This document shows, piece after piece, positions 54,165 to 62,372 of a DNA stretch of 64,000 nucleotides. The position numbers and the translations under genes were made by a program. The stretch is taken from the NCBI RefSeq assembly GCF_007747995.1, contig NZ_CP036276.1:1231001-1295000 (forward strand), written 5' to 3'. Position 1 is the first letter of the stretch. Every line of letters starts with the position of its first letter. The stretch comes from Symmachiella dynata. Its GTDB lineage: Bacteria > Planctomycetota > Planctomycetia > Planctomycetales > Planctomycetaceae. The notes under the pieces are model-generated. The model was not told the DNA's origin. It did not search any database and saw nothing but the letters and a program-made list of their open reading frames with translations.

Positions 54165-54212
54165 ACCAACGGTTCAAACGGAATACAAAATGACGGCGGA
54201 CCGGGCGAGGGA

Positions 54213-54413
54213 TCAATCGAATTCGCCGTCGCTTTGTACCGACTCATCAATGGTGCGTGCAATGCGAATGGCTTCGCGGATTGCGCGGTCCATCCACGGT
54301 TTTTCCTCACCATTGGCGACGCGTCCGGCAGTAATATAGGCGGCATAAATCCCGGCAGCAGCGGTCGTCAGCGTTTGTTCGGTCGGTTTGAGGGAGATAT
54401 AGGGCTTTGCCAT
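54213..54413 (-). CDS. Small protein upstream of fetAB-like genes
   Basis: A 66-residue ORF starting MAKPYISLKPTEQTLTTAAAG at an ATG with AGGAG eight bases upstream. It is mostly helical, with Ala-rich (AAAGIYAAYITAGRVANGEE) and basic/acidic amphipathic segments (WMDRAIREAIRIARTIDESV), no signal peptide and no family that I recognise. It ends 48 bases before the ATPase gene, on the same strand. The good ribosome-binding site and clean codon usage make it likely a real gene, perhaps a regulator or chaperone for the transporter. Confidence 0.6.
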   Translation of the reverse strand: MAKPYISLKPTEQTLTTAAAGIYAAYITAGRVANGEEKPWMDRAIREAIRIARTIDESVQSDGEFD

Positions 54414-54588
54414 CTGACGGCTCCTGGATGCTGAGGAATCGAGGTGCAACTATTGGAGTTTCATCGTAACAGATTGAGGGGCGTGGGCAGTAGGCTGTCT
54501 GAGAGTGGCCGGTGGTGAGTGGCCGGTGGCCAGAAAAGTGGGGGAGCGGTTGGAGTTTGTGCGTGCCACCGGTTTGTGTGCGAGGCGA

Positions 54589-55785
54589 TTATTGGGGTTT
54601 GATAGCGTGCATTGCTTTAATGACAAGGCGCCGCGTTTCTTCATCGGGATCGTTGCGCAGTTTTTCGATTGCGGGAATCACCGATTTTGCCTCGGGACCG
54701 ATTTCAGCTAAGTAGATCAGTCCCAGGCGGCGGTGGGTGGCGTTGCCGTGGGTGAGCATGCCGGAAATGCCTTCCATCAACTCCGGCGGGACGTCATTAA
54801 CGTCAAGGACCTCTTTTAATCGCAGCGCGCCGCTGGCGACGATCTTTGCAGCGCCGGTTTCAAATTCTTTGCGTTCATCCGGTGGCAAATTAAGAGCGCC
54901 GGTGATTTGTGGAATTGCCGCGGCATCTTGTTCGATAGCCAAGATTGCGATCGCGGTCAAATAACGGATGGATGGATCGCTGTCGGCTAAATGTTTCCGC
55001 AGACCGGGCAGGGCGGCGCGGGCTTCGGACTGCAGTGTCATCAGGATAGAAAGTGCGGTAGAGCGGACGCTCGGCGGGTATTTTTTGTCGGTGGCTTGGA
55101 GAAGCGAGGGGACTTCGACGCGTGTGCGACCGGAAGCTAGCAGGTGAGGGATGATGATTTCTGAAAGGAAACCATAAGTCCAAACTAACATCGAGTTTCG
55201 ACTCGGGAAATTAGGGAGATTGACGGGACTTTCTTCATTTTCTTGTAGAGCGCCTACAAGTCGGTCGCGTTTTTTATTGGGAAGACCATCGAGCCATTGC
55301 AGCGCCAAAGGCATGACTGGCTCGTCTTCGGGGGTTATATACATCAGGGTGACGAGAAGGCCCAACGGCGCCACTTCAGCATCGTGTGTTTTCTTGTCAA
55401 AGAGCATTGCCTTGAGCTTAGGAATCGCTGCTTTGGCGTCGGGGCCCGTAAGTCCCAAAACACCCAGGGCAATATTCACGTCTTCCATGTCGTCGCTGTC
55501 GAGCATTTCGATCAGTTGTGGAATCAGTGGTTCGGCTTGTCTTCGGTACTCGCTGATTACAGAACGAATATTGGGGGTGAAGACGACTGGTGTCATGCTT
55601 GGCGGATAACTATCGAGGATTCCTTCCAGATTTTCTTTTGCCTGGCGCCGTTCTTGCGGCGCGCCGGAAAGGTCCGTGAGCCATTTTTCGAGCTGAATTA
55701 ACTCGGCCAAGTCTGGCTCCTGGCCATAGCTAGGCGTGGCGACAAATAGCGAAAGCAGGAGTGCAAATAATATGAGGCAGCGCAT
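54589..55785 (-). CDS. Secreted HEAT-repeat protein
   Basis: A 398-residue exported protein with a signal peptide (MRCLILFALLLSLFVATPSYG). Armadillo/HEAT-like helical repeats fill the rest: PLIPQLIEMLDSDDMEDVNIALGVLGLTGPDAKAAIPKLKAML, TALSILMTLQSEARAALPGLRKHLADSDPSIRYLTAIAILAIEQDAAAIPQI and a closing HGNATHRRLGLIYLAEIGPEAKSVIPAIEKL. Repeats mediate protein contacts; there are no catalytic motifs. It resembles the lipoprotein at 16228-17352 in repeat type but not in N-terminal anchoring. Function unknown; the upstream region is divergent from the RraA-like gene. Confidence 0.83.
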   Translation of the reverse strand: MRCLILFALLLSLFVATPSYGQEPDLAELIQLEKWLTDLSGAPQERRQAKENLEGILDSYPPSMTPVVFTPNIRSVISEYRRQAEPLIPQLIEMLDSDDMEDVNIALGVLGLTGPDAKAAIPKLKAMLFDKKTHDAEVAPLGLLVTLMYITPEDEPVMPLALQWLDGLPNKKRDRLVGALQENEESPVNLPNFPSRNSMLVWTYGFLSEIIIPHLLASGRTRVEVPSLLQATDKKYPPSVRSTALSILMTLQSEARAALPGLRKHLADSDPSIRYLTAIAILAIEQDAAAIPQITGALNLPPDERKEFETGAAKIVASGALRLKEVLDVNDVPPELMEGISGMLTHGNATHRRLGLIYLAEIGPEAKSVIPAIEKLRNDPDEETRRLVIKAMHAIKPQ

Positions 55786-56007
55786 GGGATTCCCTCCGTG
55801 GTACGCGTGGTCTGGTCGTTCTCATACGACTCGCTGTGAAATCTGTCAAGATAGGCTTGTATTCAGGTGGGTTCGGCTTGCTTTCACGGTTTCTCGGCAT
55901 TCGCTATAGTCGGGTTGTTGTTTCTTCCCCCGATGGGTAGCGGCCTCGCCCTTCCGGTTTTATGGGCTGCTACCGAGACTCTTCTAGAATGATCACCGAG
56001 GATATCC

Positions 56008-56733
56008 ATGGCTGATACCGCGAAACTTTTCGCTGCTTTGGCGAAATATGATACGCCGACCGTTTGCAACGTGGTGGAGCTGTTTGACCTGCATCCGCGA
56101 AGCAGCGGGTATATGGACGATTCGATTCGTGCCTGTTTTCCCGAAATGCCGCCGATGGTGGGCTATGCGGTGACGTCGACGTTTCGCAGTTTCGCTCCCC
56201 CGCGTGGAGGGGACGTCTATGCAGGGCTGAAAGAGCAAATTGAAGCGTTTGGCGAGTTGCCGGGGCCGGCGGTTGTTGTGTATCAGGACTTGGATGAGCC
56301 GACGGCGGCCGCCACGTTTGGCGAGGTGATGTGCACGACCTATCAGACATTCGGCGCAGCGGGGTTGATTACGTCAGGTGCGGGTCGCGACTTGGATCAA
56401 GTGCGCGACATCGGTTTTCCCGCGTTTACCAATGGCACGATCTGTGCGCATGGGTATTGCCACACGTTGGCGGTGAACGTGCCTGTCACCGTGGGGGGCA
56501 TTTGTGTTTATCCCGGCGATTTGTTGCACGGTGATTGCAACGGCGTGACCACGATTCCTGAGGAGATCGCCTCGGAAGTGCCTGACGCTTGCGAAGAATT
56601 GATGGCGGCCGAATCGATCATTATGAACTACCTCAAAGAACCGAATCCGACCGTGGCGGGTTTTGTGGAGGCTCGGGAAGCGTGCGGAAATAAGATTGCA
56701 AAATTGGGCGCGCGGTTGCGGGATGACTCTTAG
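56008..56733 (+). CDS. RraA-family protein (aldolase/demethylmenaquinone-type fold)
   Basis: A 241-residue protein with the RraA fold. The ATG at 56008 has GAGG upstream. Motifs: a central [17 protein letters not shown] (the GxxxRD segment binding metal and substrate) and [22 protein letters not shown], the classic RraA/HMG-aldolase signature. RraA itself regulates RNase E, but most relatives are class II aldolases for 4-hydroxy-4-methyl-2-oxoglutarate or related acids. The extra N-terminal segment ([34 protein letters not shown]) is typical of the longer subgroup. A second, distinct member is at 61649-62365. Confidence 0.9.
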   Translation: MADTAKLFAALAKYDTPTVCNVVELFDLHPRSSGYMDDSIRACFPEMPPMVGYAVTSTFRSFAPPRGGDVYAGLKEQIEAFGELPGPAVVVYQDLDEPTAAATFGEVMCTTYQTFGAAGLITSGAGRDLDQVRDIGFPAFTNGTICAHGYCHTLAVNVPVTVGGICVYPGDLLHGDCNGVTTIPEEIASEVPDACEELMAAESIIMNYLKEPNPTVAGFVEAREACGNKIAKLGARLRDDS

Positions 56734-56931
56734 TGTCGTCGGTGGTTGGGCAAATCGGGCGCAGCTATTGCCAATCCGCGCTTGCAGGCCAGGTGTGATT
56801 CGTTAGATAGTTTTGCCCGCCATGCTCAACGGATCGATGCGGCTCAGCAGGAGCTTCGCCCTCCCGGGACGCTGAAGGCCAGCGCACGACGATTTTAGAA
56901 AACATGCTTTGTGGGATGTGGGTTGATCGGT

Positions 56932-58263
56932 ATGAGCAGTAGCCGCGATGATGCGATGCCGACCCGTCTTCCGCTGATGCGTGCTGTCTTAGAACGTGTG
57001 CCGGAAAGTTGCCGCCGCGCGTTGTACTTCGAAACGTTTTACAGCGTTGGCAGCGGCACCTTCGTCGCCCTGTTTTTGCTTTCGTTGGCTGCGCTCAAGA
57101 CCGTGCTGCATGGGCAAGCGGTGCATCTAATGATGCTGGGCGCGATGTTCGGTGGCAGTAGTCTGCTCAGCCCGCTGGTGGGCTACATGGCGGGCAGGGT
57201 GCCGATGCGGTTGTTGGTGATCGTGCCGAATTTGGTGACAGCCGTCTTGTTGCTGGCGATTGCATTACCGGTGGCCGGGCCGATGTTTTTTACCTGCGTG
57301 GTGGGCAGCTGTTTCATCTTGCGCGTGTTTCCCCGCGTGGGAGAGATGAACATGTACCGCGTGTTGTATCCGGCGACGCACCGTGGGTTGGCAGTGGGTT
57401 GGCTGAAGGCGATTGCGGCGATTTCGGCGCTGTTTTTGACCGTGGCCGGAACGTGGTGGTTTGACAATCACGGTACGCAGTATTGGGTGGTTTATGCCTA
57501 TGCCGCTTGCATGTTGGTGATGGGGTCTTTTTGTTATTCGCGGATTCGCATTCGCGAAAACGGTGCGTTTGGCAACGGCGATCGCGTCTCGCCTTGGGTG
57601 GCCATGCGGAATGGTTGGAAAGTTTTCACAGCCGACAAACGGTTTGTGCGTTACCAAAAAGGTTTTGCGCTGGCTGGATTTGCCAATCACATGGGGATGG
57701 CGTTTATCCCGGAGATTTTGCGGAATGCGGATTACATTGCTGCCACCGATCGTCAGGTGTTTGTGATATCGGCGGTGATGCCGGCAATGTTGATCATGGC
57801 TTCGTCTCCGTTTTGGGGGCGGTTTTTGGACAAGATTGATCCCATGTCGGGCCGCGCGCTGTTCAATTTGTTGCAGACATTTGGTTATGGCATGTATTGC
57901 TATGGCGGGGTGTCGCGGCAGATCTGGCCGATGTATGTGGGAGCGGCATTTCATTCGATCAGCAATGGCGGCGGCACAATCAATTGGTCGACGGGCAGTT
58001 TGTATTTTGCGAAGCCGGAAAATGTTTCGATATATAACAGTTGGCACGTTGGTTTAACGGGAATCCGCGGAATGATCGCCCCACTGTGCGGGTGGTTGTT
58101 GCTCGCCTATTTTGGATTGGGGCCGTGGATGTTCGCGGTCTGTGTCGTGTTGTCGCTGGCAGGGAGCATTTATATGTATCGCTTAGCGCAGACCGATACA
58201 GGGTCGGTGGAGCAATCACATGATCGTGTGGTCGAGGGTTCCGCATCGAGTGGAGCGGGGTGA
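56932..58263 (+). CDS. MFS-type transporter
   Basis: A 443-residue polytopic protein, about 12 predicted helices, starting at the ATG at 56932. The first helices (FYSVGSGTFVALFLLSLAALKTVLHG) and the cytoplasmic loop (GYMAGRVPMRLL) look like the MFS A-type loop, and a second-half counterpart is FWGRFLDKIDPMSGRALFN. No specificity motif is clear, and the chain contains an unusual stretch, GVSRQIWPMYVGAAFHSISNGGGTINWSTGSLYFAKPEN. MFS proteins move small solutes by gradient. It lies 198 bases after the RraA-like gene on the same strand, so a link to its substrate is possible but not shown. Confidence 0.88.
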   Translation: MSSSRDDAMPTRLPLMRAVLERVPESCRRALYFETFYSVGSGTFVALFLLSLAALKTVLHGQAVHLMMLGAMFGGSSLLSPLVGYMAGRVPMRLLVIVPNLVTAVLLLAIALPVAGPMFFTCVVGSCFILRVFPRVGEMNMYRVLYPATHRGLAVGWLKAIAAISALFLTVAGTWWFDNHGTQYWVVYAYAACMLVMGSFCYSRIRIRENGAFGNGDRVSPWVAMRNGWKVFTADKRFVRYQKGFALAGFANHMGMAFIPEILRNADYIAATDRQVFVISAVMPAMLIMASSPFWGRFLDKIDPMSGRALFNLLQTFGYGMYCYGGVSRQIWPMYVGAAFHSISNGGGTINWSTGSLYFAKPENVSIYNSWHVGLTGIRGMIAPLCGWLLLAYFGLGPWMFAVCVVLSLAGSIYMYRLAQTDTGSVEQSHDRVVEGSASSGAG

Positions 58264-58319
58264 TTTCTGTTTGCGCGCGGCTTAGCTTTGCGACGTACTC
58301 TTTGGAATTGCGAAGAAGA

Positions 58320-58350
58320 CCGCGCGCAGAGACGCAGAGCCGCAAAGAAG
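58320..58350. repeat. Left arm of inverted repeat C
   Basis: CGCAGAGACGCAGAGCCGCA-type units; complementary to 58516-58546 at 30 of 31 positions, spacer 165 bases. Confidence 0.85.
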
Positions 58351-58515
58351 TAGAAAAGAAGATCAAAGGGATTTGTGTTCTTTAAAACCTAGGAGCCTCA
58401 GATTCCTTCCGTGCTACGCGTGACCCAATAGTGTTGTTCAACACTGCACTTCGCAAAAGTATCCTTTTGCAACGTGAAGAGTTAAAGAGCACAGACTCCA
58501 AGTTTTCTCTCTTTT

Positions 58516-58546
58516 CTTCTTTGCGGCTCTGCGTCTTTGCGCGCGG
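58516..58546. repeat. Right arm of inverted repeat C
   Basis: TTTGCGGCTCTGCGTCTTTG-type sequence, complement of the left arm with one mismatch. The spurious ORF at 58431-58649 spans it. Confidence 0.85.
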
Positions 58547-58604
58547 CCTTTATTTAGAGCGGTTCAACTCTCGGCCGACATCGAAAGGTGTGTCGCGACG
58601 CGCC

Positions 58605-59960
58605 TTATGGGGTGACTTCCGCGGCCCATTGTTTGTGGAGTTTGGTTAAGCGGGTGACGATGTCTGGGTGTTGGGCGGCGATGTTATTGGTTTCGGTGAC
58701 GTCGACCGCCATGTTGCTCAAGAAGATGCGGTCGTTGCCTTCGAGGCGGGTTTTGTGTTGGGTGTCGTTGCCGTTGACGACCAGTTTCCAATCGCCGTCG
58801 CGCACGGCCCATTGGTGGCCGAGTTGCCAGTGAAATGTCGGATGAGGCGTCGCAGCATCCGGATCGTGGATCACGGATTTGATGCTGCGGCCGTCGAAGG
58901 TGCGGTCGGGCAAGGTGACATCGCAATAGTCGGCGATCGTGGGAAGCCAATCGATGCTGACCGCGACTTGGTCACGGGTTTGTCCCTCGGGGATGATTCC
59001 CGGCAGGCTGACGATGGCGGGGACGCGGATGCCCCCTTCCAGCACGCTGAATTTTGCGCCGCGATAGGGACCGGCATTACCGCCGCCGAAATTGGCGCGT
59101 TCTTCGGTAGAATGTCCGTGATCGCTCAGGAAAATCACCAACGTCCGCTCTCGCAATTTGAGTTCATCGACCTTGGCCATAATCTGGCCGATGGCATCGT
59201 CCATGTGAGAAGTGATGGCGGCATAGGAGCGGCGCGGTTCGGGGAGGTCGGCGTACATTTCACGAAACCGGTCGGCGGCTTGCATGGGGTAGTGCGGGAT
59301 GTTGAACGGGACGTACAGCAAAAATGGTTTGTCTTGATTGGCTTCGAGAAACTGCTCTGACTCGCGCACGATCAGGTCGCTGAAATGCGTGCCTTGCTCC
59401 CAATGTTCTTGGCGGTTACGCCACATGTCGTGAAAATGGGGGCCGGCCCAGTAGAAGAAGTGCGAATAGTTGTCGATGCAACCCGCTTTGTGGCCAAAGA
59501 ATTCTTGGAAGCCTTGGCTGTTGGGATGGTAGTCGGGCAAGGTTCCCAGGTGCCATTTTCCCATAAGCGCGGTTTTGTAACCGGCGCCGCTGAGGATCTC
59601 GCCGAGGGTAACCTGTTCGGGCGGCATGCCACGGTGGCCCGGTTGAGAGGGGACATTGCCGGGGACGCCCGCGCGTTGGGGATAGCGGCCGGTGATCAGC
59701 GCGGCCCGCGATGGCGAACAGACGGGGCTGGCGACGTAAAATTGCGTGAACCGCACGCCGCGCTGCGCAAGGTCATCTATGTGAGGCGTGTTTAAATCGG
59801 TCGAGCCGTAACAGTTCAGATCGATTGAGCCGAGATCATCGGCGAAGAAGAGAATCACATTGAGGGGGCGGTCTGTTTCCGCGGACGAGCACGGCGACGT
59901 GAACAGGGGGATGGCCAGAAAGATGACCGCAATTGTGCAGGTTGGTTTGACGGAAAGCAT
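58605..59960 (-). CDS. Secreted formylglycine-dependent sulfatase
   Basis: A 451-residue sulfatase of type I. The signal peptide is MLSVKPTCTIAVIFLAIPLF. The active-site motif CSPSRAALITGR (Cys81) is the site converted to formylglycine. Metal ligands sit in FFADDLGSIDLNCYG, and the end metal motif is the FLSDHGHS segment. LMGKWHLG and the HLD-type PHYPMQAADRF region are also standard. The enzyme cleaves sulfate esters; in planctomycetes these usually target marine algal polysaccharides. It is convergent with the MFS gene, with only the inverted repeat C between. No formylglycine-generating enzyme is in the window. Confidence 0.96.
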   Translation of the reverse strand: MLSVKPTCTIAVIFLAIPLFTSPCSSAETDRPLNVILFFADDLGSIDLNCYGSTDLNTPHIDDLAQRGVRFTQFYVASPVCSPSRAALITGRYPQRAGVPGNVPSQPGHRGMPPEQVTLGEILSGAGYKTALMGKWHLGTLPDYHPNSQGFQEFFGHKAGCIDNYSHFFYWAGPHFHDMWRNRQEHWEQGTHFSDLIVRESEQFLEANQDKPFLLYVPFNIPHYPMQAADRFREMYADLPEPRRSYAAITSHMDDAIGQIMAKVDELKLRERTLVIFLSDHGHSTEERANFGGGNAGPYRGAKFSVLEGGIRVPAIVSLPGIIPEGQTRDQVAVSIDWLPTIADYCDVTLPDRTFDGRSIKSVIHDPDAATPHPTFHWQLGHQWAVRDGDWKLVVNGNDTQHKTRLEGNDRIFLSNMAVDVTETNNIAAQHPDIVTRLTKLHKQWAAEVTP

Positions 59961-60512
59961 GAACGGCCTCAGTTCCGAGAATGGTAATAGTCTGCAAGAA
60001 AGGAAAACGTTGCAGTTCTATTAGAGCCGGAAATGGTGGCGGTTGTCTACCGGATGAGGCGACTTGCCGATGCGCAAAAAAAAGGACCGCGGCCTTCTCA
60101 AATTTGGAAGGCCGCGGCCAAGGTTCAGGTCATAGGTCGATGGCGACGGTCGAGTCGCTGCGAGAATGACGAGGGTCCGGCTCCGCTAGGCGAACACCGA
60201 TTAGTGACCCCGGCCAACGCAAAAAATTTGGTCCCTCCGCCGGAATGCGAGACGAATGACTTGAACCGAATAGTATAAAAATCGCGACGGCATTTTGAAA
60301 CCCGGTCGTCATCGATCAAACTTTCGTTTGCCCGTCCGATGCCGTCGACGATAACTGACTACATCGACATCTCCGCCGTTTGTCGTTGAGTTTTTTTCTG
60401 AGTAGCAGCGGGGGATGGGGAATAACAAAATCCACTCAGGCAGGTCAACATCGGTTTGGGCAAACAACACCAATCAAAAATAACCGATGCGAATCAAGGG
60501 TACACCTGTCCC
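59961..60512. other. Intergenic region with terminator
   Basis: No gene convincingly present; a 64-codon minus-strand frame at 60125-60319 lacks support. A strong intrinsic terminator lies at 60076-60117, well after the PDZ-protein stop codon. Confidence 0.5.
60076..60117 (-). terminator. Intrinsic terminator of the S9-RraA-PDZ operon
   Basis: A perfect 11-bp GC-rich stem (60087-60097 with 60107-60117), followed on the minus strand by eight T (A-run at 60076-60083). It would end minus-strand transcription from the PDZ gene, leaving a 400-base 3' tail. Confidence 0.75.
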
Positions 60513-61610
60513 TCATTTTTTATCGAGCGACTCATTATTTTTAGGAGTTGGTTTGGGGGTGGGTTTTGCCTTTGGGGTGGGGAAAGGAGTGGGGATCGGT
60601 TTGGAGGGAATGGTTACGCCCGCGGCTTTTTTCCGTTCATTGCGTTTCTTGTCCTGGAAGAATTCCCGCCAACTTTTTAGACGGACATCGGCGGAGAGTT
60701 CAACCTCTTCATCAATATTATCATCGTTTTTCATCTGGCGGAGAAATCCGACCTTGACTGTGTCGCCGACTTTATTTTTTTTGATCATCTCGACCAATTG
60801 TTCAAAGTTATCGACGACTTGCCCTGCGTATTTAATGATCACGTCACGGTCCCGAATTCCGGCGGCAGCGATAGAGCCTTCTGGTGTGGCTTTTTGGATT
60901 TCAAACCCGCGTGCTTTGGGGGGACCCGCTTGGAGACCCAGACAAGCCGCTCCACGTTCTTGCACGCTTGAGTTGGGGATTTGTTGTTCAAGTTTTCGGA
61001 CGGCATCCAGTGAGGCGGGGCAGTCTTGGACGCGGTAGACAGCCTGTAGCCGGCCGGGGCGGAGACGCCGAAACTGTCGCAGTTCCTTGTCGCCCCCTTG
61101 CCACTGATCGTCGATCCAAATTTGCAGCGGACCGCCGATGTCCTCGTTGGGGCCGTTAATCCCCGCAGGAAGAACCATGGCCTTCAATTCCTTAAGTTTT
61201 TTAATGGCGCGACGATCACGGTCGTCGGCATGGACTGCGATGGCTGCCGCGGCGCGTCGCGCGGCCGAGGGTTCCGCTGATTCGACAAGTTCTTCTAAAG
61301 CGGCATCCAATTCATCGAGCGTTGCATCGTCGTTGTTGTCGTAAAACGATGCGAGAACTTGTAGAACGCGGTTCGTGGTTTCCAGTTCCGCGTTCGATGC
61401 GGCTTTGGCTAGCGGGGCAATTGCTGGACGACCCAGGGTTTTTAGCCGTTTTGTGGCAGCTTCACGCTCGGCGAAGTTATCACTGCTCAGCGCCGCGATA
61501 TCTTGTTGAATCATGGCGGACTGCTGAGTCGATTCGTCGTCGCCCAGTAGGGGCAACGGAAACAACAGAATGAAGGCTGTCAGCAGAAGCAGTTGATCTC
61601 GAAACGTCAT
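60513..61610 (-). CDS. Secreted HEAT- and PDZ-domain protein
   Basis: About 365 residues from the ATG at 61610, with a signal peptide (QLLLLTAFILLFPLPLLGDD). A HEAT-like helical N-terminus (MIQQDIAALSSDNFAEREAATKRLKTLGRPAIAPL) spans about residues 30-130. A PDZ-like domain follows with GFEIQKATPEGSIAAAGIRDRDVIIKYAGQVVDNFEQLVEMIKKNKVGDTVKVGFLR, about 235-300. The tail is Lys/Pro-rich (PTPFPTPKAKPTPKPTPKN). PDZ domains in secreted proteins usually bind C-terminal peptides, often as substrate-recognition parts of HtrA-like proteases, but no protease motif is present here. It is the last gene of a run starting with the S9 peptidase. Confidence 0.87.
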   Translation of the reverse strand: MTFRDQLLLLTAFILLFPLPLLGDDESTQQSAMIQQDIAALSSDNFAEREAATKRLKTLGRPAIAPLAKAASNAELETTNRVLQVLASFYDNNDDATLDELDAALEELVESAEPSAARRAAAAIAVHADDRDRRAIKKLKELKAMVLPAGINGPNEDIGGPLQIWIDDQWQGGDKELRQFRRLRPGRLQAVYRVQDCPASLDAVRKLEQQIPNSSVQERGAACLGLQAGPPKARGFEIQKATPEGSIAAAGIRDRDVIIKYAGQVVDNFEQLVEMIKKNKVGDTVKVGFLRQMKNDDNIDEEVELSADVRLKSWREFFQDKKRNERKKAAGVTIPSKPIPTPFPTPKAKPTPKPTPKNNESLDKK

Positions 61611-61648
61611 GTTCGGGAATACCTTTTGAAATGAAACGTCGCGACGCG

Positions 61649-62365
61649 TCACTGATCACGCAATGTTTGTTCATACTCGGCTTGTGTTCGTTCGTCCATC
61701 GGGTATGTCCCGACCAGTGACGCTCCGCTGCGGATTTTGTCGATGATGAAATCCTCGCGATGTTCCTGGGCAGCCGCTTCGCGTGCGACCTCCTCAGCCA
61801 GATGTGGCGGAATGACGACGACCCCTTCGTCGTCTCCAATCAGCACATCGCCGGGGTAGACCGCGACACCCGCGCAGGCGATCGGCAATTGGAAATCGCA
61901 GGGATGGTGGATTGTTTTGTTGGTGGCGGCGTGAGCGGAGCGGGCATAAGCAGGCATGCCGCATTGGGCGATGACGGGAGAATCGCGAAAGGCGCCGTCG
62001 GTGACGACCCCAGCTGCGCCGCGGACCTGCATACGTGTTGCCAGAATGGCTCCCATGGTTCCGCCTCGTTCATCACCACGAGCGTCGATGACGAGGATTT
62101 CTCCCGGGCCAACTTTTTCGATGGCCAGTCGTTGCGGATCGGTCAGGTTGTCGAAATTGAGCGACGTATCCAAATCCTCACGGGAGGGGATATAGCGCAG
62201 TGTAAACGCGCGACCAGCCATGCGTTGCCCAGCGGCGAGGGGTTGGACGCCTGTTAAAAAGGTGTTCCACAGCCCTTTTTTAGCGAGCACGGTGGTCAGT
62301 GTGGCGGTACTGGGAGTTTTCAACAGCTCCCAAGTCTCGTCGCTGATCGTGATTTGTTCCGGCAT
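61649..62365 (-). CDS. RraA-family protein
   Basis: A 238-residue RraA-fold protein with the family signature AGVAVYPGDVLIGDDEGVVVIPP and a GAAGVVTDGAFRDSPV loop. Additional family marks are ILVIDARGDERGGTMGAILATRMQVRGA and HPCDFQLPIACAG. The ATG at 62365 begins MPEQITISDETWELLKTPS and sits seven bases after the S9-peptidase stop codon, indicating one operon. Members of this fold act as aldolases for hydroxy-oxo acids or as ribonuclease regulators; the aldolase role is likelier here because the RD of the GAFRD loop is intact. A related gene occurs at 56008-56733. Confidence 0.9.
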   Translation of the reverse strand: MPEQITISDETWELLKTPSTATLTTVLAKKGLWNTFLTGVQPLAAGQRMAGRAFTLRYIPSREDLDTSLNFDNLTDPQRLAIEKVGPGEILVIDARGDERGGTMGAILATRMQVRGAAGVVTDGAFRDSPVIAQCGMPAYARSAHAATNKTIHHPCDFQLPIACAGVAVYPGDVLIGDDEGVVVIPPHLAEEVAREAAAQEHREDFIIDKIRSGASLVGTYPMDERTQAEYEQTLRDQ

Positions 62366-62372
62366 GGAGATG

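Larger units (their letters stand above)
58264..58604. other. Intergenic region with inverted repeat C
   Basis: No gene. It is filled largely by the inverted pair 58320-58350 / 58516-58546 and lies between the convergent MFS and sulfatase genes. Confidence 0.5.

Noticed and set aside
58431-58649. 72-codon plus-strand frame
   Set aside because: Its middle is translated from the right arm of inverted repeat C and its end overlaps the sulfatase gene.
60125-60319. 64-codon minus-strand frame between terminator and PDZ gene
   Set aside because: No ribosome-binding site and no resemblance to a known protein; it overlaps no conserved feature.
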